Source: Chara braunii
Taxonomy: Eukaryota > Streptophyta > Charophyceae > Charales > Characeae
Direction: 5' to 3'
Assembly (NCBI GenBank): GCA_003427395.1
Contig: BFEA01000386.1
Location: forward strand, 168,937 to 194,967
Length of the DNA: 26,031 nucleotides
Position numbers and translations under genes: made by a program. Positions 17,755 to 26,031 of this stretch are shown here, piece by piece (the first letter of the stretch is position 1; the number at the start of each line of letters is the position of its first letter). A model generated the notes under the pieces. It was given only the letters and a program-made list of their open reading frames with translations, had not been told where the DNA came from and ran no database searches.

Positions 17755-17861
17755 TTGACAGAGCCACGCTCCTCCAAACAGCACCGGAAATAGTTGTGGC
17801 ATATGGAAGACAGCTCCAGGAGCAGATGAGGAGCCAGTATCTGCAACGCACAGGTTTCTAG
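17709..17861 (+). pseudogene. Coding-like C-terminal fragment
   Basis: After a TGA, a frame of 50 codons runs to TAG 17859-17861. It includes TYEEEQEWIDRATLLQTAPE and VAYGRQLQEQMRSQYLQ, an amphipathic, Glu/Gln-rich stretch that reads like the end of a real protein. T-rich sequence like a 3' untranslated region follows up to element 2. No start codon is present. It may be an exon or a remnant. Family not recognised. Confidence 0.25.
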
Positions 17862-17999
17862 TCTGCAGTTATCAGATTTTGTTTTGAGTTTTTGGATGCC
17901 TTGTTTGTTTGCGTCAACATTGTTTGTTGAGACTGATGATGTGATTGTTCAGAAAGCAGTACTTGGCACTATTTGCAAGTTTTTATTGCATTTTAGTAC

Positions 18000-19041
18000 T
18001 GTGAAAATGCAAGGAACATGAATGTGGACGAAGCACAGAAATCCAGATTGCAAAATCACACTGAAGTCCAAGTAGTCAAAGCAAGAGCAGATAGCACAAT
18101 GGAATCGAGTAACCGTCCATTTGAGAACGATACAGAAGAATCGTGAGTCAATGTCCAAGCCCAATCGGGCAACACCAACAGCATAACCCAATGTAGCTCT
18201 CTCTCTTGAATGGCGCCAGGCGCCCTACCTACTGTACAGCCTATCACTACAACTAAAGCATGAAAGCAACCAGACAACTTGATGACCAGCGAGTGATGAT
18301 GTCAACACCAATGCCGACTTCCCCTCCTTTCAGGTACGTCTCTCTCTTCTCCCTCACTCTCCCTTGTGATCCCACACAGCGCCCTTCACCTCCGAAGAAC
18401 CACCTTCGCCCTTCCTCCTCTGCGCCCACAGGCAGCCCGGCTATGGCCGCCAGCGCCCTGCGCCCAGGCAGCGCCCTACCGCTTAGCGCAGCCTGTCTCT
18501 ACCTCAGCCTAGCGCAGCCCAGCACCTCGCATTCGCGCAGCGTGGTCGGCATTGCCGCAATGGCCAAGCTCCCTGCCCACTCGCCCTCCCTGCCTATATG
18601 CCAGTGTTGCGTGTGGGCGGCCTCCCTTGAGCCTGCGCCTGGGCCCCAGTACCTGTACCCAGGCCCAATGCGGTTGGGGCCCAGGAGATGCAGTTGCGCC
18701 TCTTTCATGAAGGCCTGCGGCCAGATCCAGATAGTGGATCAGTTTCCCATTGGCATTTTCGGCCTCTATATCCAGCATGCATTGTCGGCCTCACGTTTAT
18801 GTGCCCAGGGCCTAACCAACTCTGGGGCCCTGGGATTTCTGCATTTGCAGAGCTCCGATACTCGGTGCACTCCAACCAACTGGCGTGCTGCAACTGTATG
18901 GACCCCACTTCGTGAAATGTTTGCACAGAGGGCTCTTGTTGATTTGCTGGCCCGCCTTCACTTAGGGCGGGCATGAGGCTTGCTGGGGCCTTAGCCCATA
19001 ACATCATGGCAAGGCCCCTTCTTGAGGGCTCAATCCTCACA
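18000..19041 (-). repeat. Element 2 3' LTR (left)
   Basis: Ends are TGTGA...TCACA. The left 200 bp match 25826-26031 with a handful of substitutions. The inner end at 19041 adjoins a polypurine tract. GC-rich sequence with repeated CAGCGC-type words lies at 18440-18560. TATA-like words on the minus strand occur near 18595 and 18768, but no promoter can be assigned. Confidence 0.85.
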
Positions 19042-19054
19042 TTCCATCCCCCTT
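19042..19054 (-). promoter_or_regulatory. Element 2 polypurine tract
   Basis: The minus strand reads AAGGGGGATGGAA directly before the LTR start TGTGAGG, the expected plus-strand primer of an LTR retrotransposon. It lies 24 bp after the pol stop codon. Confidence 0.88.
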
Positions 19055-19078
19055 AGATTCGAAAGTCCGCTGAGATGC

Positions 19079-20491
19079 TTACTTCGCAGGTGCCTTCCCT
19101 TTTAACATCCTTTCATATTCTGCCACCACTTGAGGAGCTGTGTCAATCAGTTGCTCTGCGGTAAACCACCGATCTTCTTTTGGATCTGTATGATGCCTGA
19201 ATCTGACGCGATATTCTCGCTGGGGTTTGGGAGGTCTTCCTCTACCCAGTGGCTTTGGAACAGGCAGGTCTCTGTGATCCACAATGTCGTCGATGTCCAC
19301 TTGGCCATCCATGGTTGGGGGCAGCATCGATCTCCTTGAAGGGAATTGATCTGTCTCAGCGAAAGGTGCAAACTTTGAGGCATGAAAGACAGGGTGAGTG
19401 CGCAGATGACCAGGGATGCGGATAACATAGGTAGGACCATCCAACTCATCCCCGACTATGTCTAGGACTTCCCAAGGACCAAAATATTGAGGCATTAGTT
19501 TACGGGAGATTCCAAATTCCTGTCCGAGCTCACTAGCCTTGACCCAGACACGTTCCCCTACCTGAAATGAGGACTGTCGACGATGTTTGTTCTCAGAAGC
19601 AATCATTGCTCGCTGAGCTTTCTTGATGTGCTCGACAACTTGCTGCAACAACTTCTCATACTGCACACCATACTCAAGTGTGCCTGGAGTTGCAGAGGGT
19701 CGGTTTTCAGGTAGGAGGAAGTCCAGAGCTGATCTAGGCTTCCATCCCAAGTGCAGCTGATTAGGACTAACGCCGGTACAGCTGTGTACAACGTTGTTGT
19801 ACAGGCTGGCGATGAGAGGCAACTTCTCATCCCAATCATCCTGACTGGGCTTGATGTAATGCCTCAGCAGGTGTTGTACAACTCTGTTCATTTGCTCGGC
19901 CTGTCCATTGGCTTCGGGATGATTCCCTGAAGTCATTTGAAGTTGGCTGCCCATCTGTTCAGCAGTCTTCTTCCACAACTCACTTGTGAAGCGGACATCT
20001 CTGTCACTAACGATTGACTTCGGTAGTCCAAAACCACGCACCTTGTTGTCCAGAAACAACTTGATGACGTGTTCAGTCCTTGCGGTCTTTGGCATGACAA
20101 TTAGTCTAGCGTACTTGGTGAATCTATCTATGATGACAAAGATGTGTCTCTTGCCACTCTTACTGGTCACCAGGGTGTCCATGAAGTCCATGGAAACACT
20201 CTGTCCCGGACCAGCGAGGATAGGTGAAGGCTTCAACAACCCAAGGGGTGCTTGAGTTCACGGCTTGTCCCGCTGACAGACCTCATAGGTCTCGACATAT
20301 TTCTTTGCATCTTCTAGCATTCCGGACCACCAAAATCGCTGTACTAAATTGGCACTCGTCTTCTTGTAGCCAAAGTGACCGGTTGCGTCATGACATTCTC
20401 TTAAGAATAAACTACGCAAACGTTCACTAGATGGAACAACTAACCTTTTACATCCGGCCTTATCAAGAAAGAGAAGCCCGCCCACCATCAC
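19079..20491 (-). pseudogene. Element 2 integrase with chromodomain-like C-terminus
   Basis: One frame with an in-frame TGA at 20260-20258, probably from CGA (context CQRDKP). The N-terminal zinc finger has HDATGH and ETYEVCQ, where the first Cys of the pair is Tyr. In the following 386-residue segment the catalytic residues are complete: D18 in SMDF, D79 in VSDRDVRF and E115 in NGQAEQMNR, spacing D,D(35)E. Then VGERVWVKASELG and YFGPWEVLDIVGDELDG (GPY/F region). Residues about 315-380 resemble a chromodomain: DIVDHRD, YRVRFRHH, RWFTAEQLID. Chromodomains of chromoviruses steer integration to particular chromatin. The frame ends close to the polypurine tract. Confidence 0.9.
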
Positions 20492-20494
20492 AAA

Positions 20495-21178
20495 CTAATC
20501 TTCTGTGGCCTTGTCTTTTGCCTGAAGCTTGCGTATGATGTCCATCGTGACAGGGTCTTCCTGATAGGCTTCCACCAGCGATTGAGTTAGTTCCTCAGAT
20601 ACACCAAACTCAGAAACTAGCGCCCCTAGGTAGTCTGCTCTACGAGACAACGCATCTGCAACCTTGTTGTACTCTCCCTTCAGATACTCTAGCTTGAAGT
20701 CATACTGATCTATGACCTCAATCCAGCGCTTGAGTGCATCAGAAAGAGTCGGTTGAGTCTTGATCCATTTGAGGGTCTGATGGTCAGTTCTCAAGTAGAA
20801 AAACCGTCCCAACAGGAAGTGCCTCCAATGGACAAGTGCTTTGTAGAGAGCATAGAGTTCCCTTTCATAGGTGAACTTTGCCAGTTTCTTAGATGACATC
20901 TTTTTGCTCATGTACTCAATCGGTCTCAACTTCTTCCCATCCTGCTGAGCCAGCACTGCGCCAATGCCGTATTGGCTTGCGTCAGTGATCACTATGAATG
21001 GCTTCTGAGGATCGGGCACCATGAGAACCTCATGATTCATGAGTGCATGCTTCAATCGTTTGAAAGCAGCCTCGCACTCATCACTCCAGTCCCACGACGT
21101 GTCAAGTCGAGTTAGATTAGTCAAAGGAGAGGCGACTATGGAATAATTCTTTACAAAGTTCCTATAGTAGCCGCACAT
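20495..21178 (-). pseudogene. Element 2 RT connection and RNase H
   Basis: The segment begins with MCGYYRNFVKNYS, the RT tail, and TSWDWSDECEAAFKRLK. The RNase H catalytic set is present: ITDASQYGIG (D66), YEREL (residues 104-108), LRTDHQTL (D132) and KVADALSRR (D175). It is in frame with RT upstream and integrase downstream, bounded by TAG 21223-21221 (likely from TGG) and TAG 20497-20495 (likely from CAG). Only the stops prevent one continuous pol. Confidence 0.92.
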
Positions 21179-21220
21179 TCCTAAGAAAGATCTGACCTCA
21201 GTAACAGTCTGAGGTCGTGG

Positions 21221-22735
21221 CTAGTCCTTGATACTTGCCACCTTCGCATCTTCCGGCCTAATACCATCCACGGATACTTCATGACCCAAGTATAAGATCT
21301 TAGTGCGTCCGAACTCACATTTCTCTAAGTTGACCTTATAGTTGTGCTGCCGCAAGAGTGAAAGTACAGTCTCAACGTGCTGTGCATGCTCTTCGACAGA
21401 CTTACTAAAGATAAGAATATCGTCAAGGTAGACTACGACAAACTTATCTAAGTGGTCATGGAAGATCCTATTCATGGCGTGCTGGAATGTACCCGGCGTG
21501 TTGCAAAGGCCAAAGGGCATCACTACAAACTCATACAGACCGTATCTGGTCTAAAAAGCAGTCTTGTGCTGATCCTCAGGTCTTATTGCAATCTGATGGT
21601 AGTCGGATTCTATCTTGCTATAGTACTTACATCCTTGCACCCTATCCAATAGGTCGTCTATGCGAGGTAGAGGCTCTGCGTTCTTTACTGTGATGGCATT
21701 GAGGCCTCTATAATCAATGCACATCCTCAATGTACCCCCCTTCTTTGGTACAAATAGTACTGGAAATCCGTAAGGGGAAGTACTCGGCCGGATCCATCCC
21801 TTCTCCGTAAGCTCTTTCAGTTGTCGCCGAAGCTCGTCCAACTCGGCCGGAGCCATCCTATAGATCCTTCCCTTTGGGGTTTTACTCCCTTGAATGATTT
21901 CTATGGCGTGGACAATCTCCCTCTCTACGACTCCTGTAGGCTCCTTAAACAGATCAGGGAACTTAGCAACGACGTATTCTATCTCTGGGGGTGTTTTAAC
22001 GACCGCCCCTTTCTCAGATACATACACTAGGTACATACTCTCCTCTTGGTTTTGTTTATAATAGTTATAGAATGCTGATGCACACAAGCAGCCATAGGTA
22101 CCAATTATACTACTGGCTTTGAACTTAGTCAGTCTAACTGTTCTTCCATCACGCAACTTATGCTTTAGCACCTTCTTGTCCCAGTCAAACTGGGGCTTGG
22201 CAACCTCAAGGTAGTACATTCCCAACAGCATATCAAACGGTAGGTCGTCGCTAACCAGGAACAAAATCTTGTGATTAAGTTCCCCTCCTCCATAGGAGAA
22301 GGTGCAGACTACATCCTTGATATAGTCTGTGACAATCATGCGCTCCTTATTGGCCAAAGTAGATGCTACGGGTCTACTAAGGTGCTGTACCCGGTCCTGT
22401 AGGTGCAGCCTATCCAAACAGTCGCGACTTATGTAGTTTCGCGTGGAGCCGATGTCTATGAAGGGACCACATTTGCGGCCTCCTACATCAACTTCCACAA
22501 CGAAATGTTCCCCTCTAGGACCTTTCCTTAGTGCCACCCAAGATTCACGAGGGTCCTTGCTTGACCACTCACTTTCCAAATCTTCTAAGGCTTCAGACAC
22601 ATCCAACGTACAGAGCATAGTTTGGTCTGGATGAGTCTGCAGGGTGACTAAAGAGTCACTAGCTATGGGCTGCTCATGAAGTGGGAAGGGTATCTGGCCC
22701 ACTTCACCTTGAGTAGAAGCAACTAAAACTTCCAC
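21221..22735 (-). pseudogene. Element 2 protease and reverse transcriptase
   Basis: In-frame TAG at 21553-21551 and 21223-21221 interrupt one frame. The aspartic protease motif reads [12 protein letters not shown] (D94): Ile replaces the Thr of DTG, probably disabling it. RT follows: [31 protein letters not shown], then [14 protein letters not shown], where the normal KIDLKSGYHQ is shortened by two residues and the first catalytic Asp is Glu. After the first stop come MPFGLCNTPGTFQ and the intact VVYLDDILIFS, then LGHEVSVDGIRP. The upstream end is uncertain because the gag-pol junction carries frame changes. Confidence 0.9.
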
Positions 22736-22739
22736 CGGC

Positions 22740-24530
22740 CTTACGCGTTTCCCGAGCTAGAAGCCTGGGAAGAAGGTGCCCCCATCTTAGGAGGTATCTT
22801 CTACGTGACCTTTGCGTTCTTGCACTTATACTGGGTGTGTCCGTATTCACCACAGTTAATGCAAGCGCTACGCACTCGGCGGTCCCGCCACACTTCTTGA
22901 TCAAGACCTGCCTTGACCCAATCAACAACTTTGGTCTGAGTGGAGGCGGCGTGCCCTTGACTCTTTTGATGGCTCTTCCCTCAGCGATTTCCTCGCAGTC
23001 GTACTCTGAATAGTCCAGCAGGTCTGTGAGCTCTTCGATCTCCGTTTGGGTCCCATCGGACTCAACCATCATCAATTTGCTCCCCTTCTTCTTCCATTCC
23101 TGTGGACTCTTCTTCCTCCTTGTGTTAACTTGAGTAGGCTGAGCACTTCCTATAATAGCCTCTAAGTCTAAGGCTTTTCTAGATAGTGTCTCAAACGAGT
23201 GATACTCGAGGCGAGCCTCGCTGGCTAGTAAGTTCCTGAGATTCTCTGGGAGACATCTCACAAACATGGTCAATAAGACCTGTTCATCGTAGTGTATGCC
23301 GGGAACTACGATGAGGCTCTCTACGGTAGTCGTTAGCTCTCTGTCTGACTTAAACTTTCTTTGGTCTAGTCTGTGCATCGCATCAGTGGCAATTTGTGCC
23401 TGCTGTGGATTGTGCCAGCGAGCTTCTACCATTTCCAAGAACTGTTCTAACGTAAGGGTCTTAGCCCAGTCTGCCATTCGTCGTCCGTACCCGGCCTTTG
23501 ATACTAATCCATCTAGCCATTTGGCTGCCTTACCCTCAAGGTAAGAGGCAGCAGTAATCACCTCCTCCTCCTGCAAAGTCCTCTTTGCCCTCACTCACAC
23601 TGGAACCGTTCTCAACCATGTGTTGAGTTCCTCATCCTTCTTCTCTCTGGAGAAGGCAAGGGGCGGTTTCATAGGGGTCTTTGGGTACCATTGACCTTGC
23701 TGCTGTCCCTGTTGAGGAACAGGTTGTTGCGGTGATGGTGTAGCAACCACCGCTGACCCAGAAGAAGAAGAAGCAACAGTCTGCGCGGCTGCTGCAGACG
23801 TACCACTTGGATGTGTGCCAGCTTGTACCAGAAAGGGGCCTGACATCGCCGTTAACGACAACGACGACTGCGCTGCTGGCCTGAATCCTGGCCTTTGCAA
23901 AAGGTCCAAGATCTGGTCTATAAAGAGTTCTGCATGAAATCCAGTCTGTTGTCCACATGGGCTAGCAGCGACAGCATACTGTTCTTCAATATTTTCATGT
24001 CGTTAGACATGGCTGACTCATCCAAACCCTCTAATGCAGCTTTGTCTGCCTCTATTGTGTCAAGCCTGGCTGTTCTATTTTTAATCTCTCTTTCTCTATC
24101 GGTAGCTTGCTTCAGCTCCCTCTCTAACCGCTCGCGGATCCTTTCGACCTGTTGAAGCTCTAGGAGCTCCCTGCCGCGTGGGGTCAACGGGCTTAACTGC
24201 GAGCCCGCCATTTGACTTGTGGACTGTCCAACACCTATTGATCCGGAAGTACCCGCGGGCCCTGAGGGCATTCCCAACAGTGTCCCTGACGAGGATGCAG
24301 CAGAGGCTGCGCCGTTAGCCATTGCTGCTGCTCTGGCTGCTGCTGCCTGATCTCTAGCTGCTAGGTGCTGCTGCCCTCGCTGCTGCTAGAGCACAGGCTC
24401 TTCGTTCGGCACGAAGCCGTGCTTCGTCTCCCGGTTGTAGGGTCTGGAACACGTGCGGGACCCTAAGTGATCTCGAACGTGTCAGTCTCACATTGTCAAC
24501 TCTACCCTCATCGGTGTCTGACCCGCTCAT
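22740..24530 (-). pseudogene. Element 2 gag, several frame changes
   Basis: The start ATG is at 24530 (MSGSDTDEGRVDNVRLTRSR). The frame changes near 24390, between an Ala-rich segment and MANGAAS. Then come SGTL, an Arg/Glu-rich coiled-coil-like region (24180-24040) and another break near 23930. A Gln-rich linker follows, then TGA 23597-23595 (Trp expected before VRAKRTLQ). The capsid-like region has ASYLEGKAAKWLDGL, FLEMVEARWHNPQQA and LPENLRNLLASEARLEY. Near 22925 the frame shifts again, and the zinc knuckle CINCGEYGHTQYKC (about 22821-22865) is intact but out of frame. A further shift near 22760 leads into pol. Confidence 0.85.
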
Positions 24531-25800
24531 CAGTTAGGCAAACACTATCTGCACTACAACTCGCTGCTGGAGTCCTACCACAACATGTGTCTGACCGGCA
24601 CCTAATTTTCTAAAAATAAATGTGTTCGGCAGTCCCCTACTTGACCGATCAAGTGGTAGCCTACAACATTCACAAAAGACTGTCTACATAGTTTAGTCTT
24701 GTCATGATTAGCTCACTTACAGAAGTTTGCATAGAACTGGCTATGGTAGTATACAACAGTCCTACTACTAAACTGTCTGTGAGGTGTTAGCAGTCCGTCA
24801 ACCAACTAATCAATAATAAAAACAAAACTATGTTGCAGATGTATGAACAGTGGGTATGGTTGTGTTCACCAGTTGAGCATCAATTAGAACCTACCCTCCC
24901 CTCAATCCAACATACCGAAAAGCATCTTTGAGCAGCAGTGTCTTCGTGTGTAATGTCGGCCCACCCCTGTGCCCCAAGTCATTGCCGAGCAAGCCAGCCC
25001 ATCCACTCTTATTTACCCTCGTACGAAACAAGCCTTACTACCCGATGTGATCTGGCTAATCAGGAGGGATTTAAAGAGAGCCCCCCATCTCCTCAAGAAT
25101 TATTTAACGTCGCTGACAGGACGACGATCACAACCAGTATCAACACCGAGTCCCCAACCAGAAGTATTTATAGACAGTCTGGTAAGCGTCTCTTATGGGC
25201 TGGCACACCCGGCATAACTTCTATAGCGCAGCAAAGTGCCAAAATGGACAAGCAGCCATCGCATGCGTGACCTACTCCCATTGGGTTGGCATGGTGACCG
25301 TGACCCAGTGCTTCGACCAGGGACCTTCAGAGGCACCGCCCTTTCTCCTTCCAGATGCTTCCGGGAAGATTGTCGTCTCTCAAGGTAGCGCGCACACGAC
25401 ACCTCACCAAAAGAGAGGACTCTCAAGTTGGACTCACTTCCTCGCGATAAGAAGAGATTGAGAGAGTAGATAAGGTAAGGGAACAACGTACCTGGAGATA
25501 GCTGCCCCAACCACAAATTTCTCACCAATTGAGCTGAGTGTGCATTTGATGACCGGTCGTAGCCTCGGTACCACCCACAACGCAATGCAGTGCCACCTCA
25601 GCTTAATGCCACATCAGCATGCTCTCATCACCAATCATACATTCTGCAGTAACCACGGCAACCAATGCCGTAAAGCCTTCCGGCGCACACCTCTCTACCT
25701 AGGTCGTGCGCCTAATATGACCTGACGTCACAAGAACCAACTGCGAAGAAGCATCGTCAACGCACCAAGTCTGTATAACGCCAGCGCACTAAGGTAAGTG
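24531..25800 (-). other. Element 2 leader between primer site and gag
   Basis: About 1.27 kb without a convincing ORF, conserved motif or tandem repeat seen by eye. It is much longer than the corresponding stretch in element 1, which is of the order of 100 bp. Untranslated leaders of this position normally hold the packaging signal. Confidence 0.6.
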
Positions 25801-25825
25801 GCGAATCAAACCAGCTCCGATACCA
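25801..25825 (-). promoter_or_regulatory. Element 2 primer-binding site (tRNA-Met type)
   Basis: The minus strand reads TGGTATCGGAGCTGGTTTGA and on to TTCGC. It matches the initiator tRNA-Met 3' end complement with the same A to G difference at position 8 as in element 1, and continues to resemble the tRNA T-arm. Confidence 0.88.
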
Positions 25826-26031
25826 AAATGCAAGGAACATGAATGTAGACGAAGCACAGAAATCCAGATTGCAAAATCACACTGAGGTCCAAGTAGTCAA
25901 AGCAAGAGCAGATAGCACAATGGAACCGAGTAACCATCCATTTGAGAACGATACAGAAGAATCGTGAGTCAATGTCCAAGCCCAATCGGGCAACACCAAC
26001 AGCATAACCCAATGTAGCTCTCTCTCTTGAA
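25826..26031 (-). repeat. Element 2 5' LTR, partial
   Basis: Matches 18005-18210 nearly base for base (for example GTAGACG against GTGGACG, GAACCGAG against GAATCGAG). The rest lies beyond the window, so its target duplication cannot be checked. Confidence 0.92.

Larger units (their letters stand above)
18000..26031 (-). mobile_element. Element 2: Ty3/gypsy chromovirus, decayed, cut by window end
   Basis: A left LTR with a polypurine tract, then integrase with chromodomain-like tail, RNase H, RT, protease, gag, leader and primer site are read from left to right, so the element is transcribed right to left. At 25825 the sequence of the left LTR starts again and runs to the window end. Integrase lies after RNase H, as in Ty3/gypsy. 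Four in-frame stops in pol and several in gag make it inactive. Confidence 0.93.

Noticed and set aside
18260-18976. Plus-strand frame of 238 codons in the element 2 LTR
   Set aside because: Inside an LTR and antisense to the element; composition follows GC-rich simple words, with no recognisable motif.
1-26031. CRISPR arrays, bacterial operons, attachment sites or phage genes
   Set aside because: None seen; repeats present are LTRs, satellites and hammerhead repeats of eukaryotic type.

Overview
The window is eukaryotic, repeat-dominated DNA. The U2 snRNA-like 5' domain, primer-binding sites matching the 3' end of plant-type initiator tRNA-Met, a Ty3/gypsy chromovirus and a type III hammerhead ribozyme pair all point to the green lineage. 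A streptophyte or charophyte-type genome is the best guess, but the species cannot be proven from the sequence. I see no intact host protein-coding gene. Nearly all believable coding sequence belongs to two decayed LTR retrotransposons, both on the minus strand.

Layout. (1) 1-725: retrozyme-like repeat locus on the plus strand, with two identical complete type III hammerhead ribozymes exactly 508 bp apart, a third copy lacking its 5' half, and a GA/GT microsatellite. (2) 725-1770: A/T homopolymer sequence, then a U2 snRNA-like gene lying between two arms of a 27-bp perfect inverted repeat, then a strong GC hairpin. (3) 1741-2049 and 15977-16102: two halves of a proline-rich open frame split by element 1. 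(4) 2050-15972: element 1, a 13.9-kb Ty3/gypsy-type element with about 2.7-kb LTRs, a CCCT target duplication and a tRNA-Met primer site. Its gag, protease-RT, RNase H and integrase are followed by two extra ORFs. The integrase frame is preceded by a PHD-like zinc finger. The extra ORFs are joined to pol, and to each other, by ATGA stop-start overlaps. (5) 15973-17999: inter-element sequence with a 71-bp tandem duplication and a small coding-like remnant. (6) 18000 to beyond 26031: element 2, a chromovirus with a 1.04-kb 3' LTR, clear polypurine tract, gag-pol with a D,D(35)E integrase and C-terminal chromodomain-like segment, a 1.27-kb leader, a primer site, and the start of the 5' LTR, which is cut by the window end.

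Both elements are inactive as they stand. Most in-frame stops and several lost cysteines or catalytic residues fit C:G to T:A transitions, many in CG or CHG context, as expected for long-methylated DNA. A block of about 920 bp, including 24 N calls, is identical in the two LTRs of element 1, so part of the assembly there is suspect.

Most worth following up: the hammerhead pair, the ATGA-chained extra ORFs downstream of pol, the PHD-like finger beside the integrase, and an ORF inside the 2.7-kb LTR.
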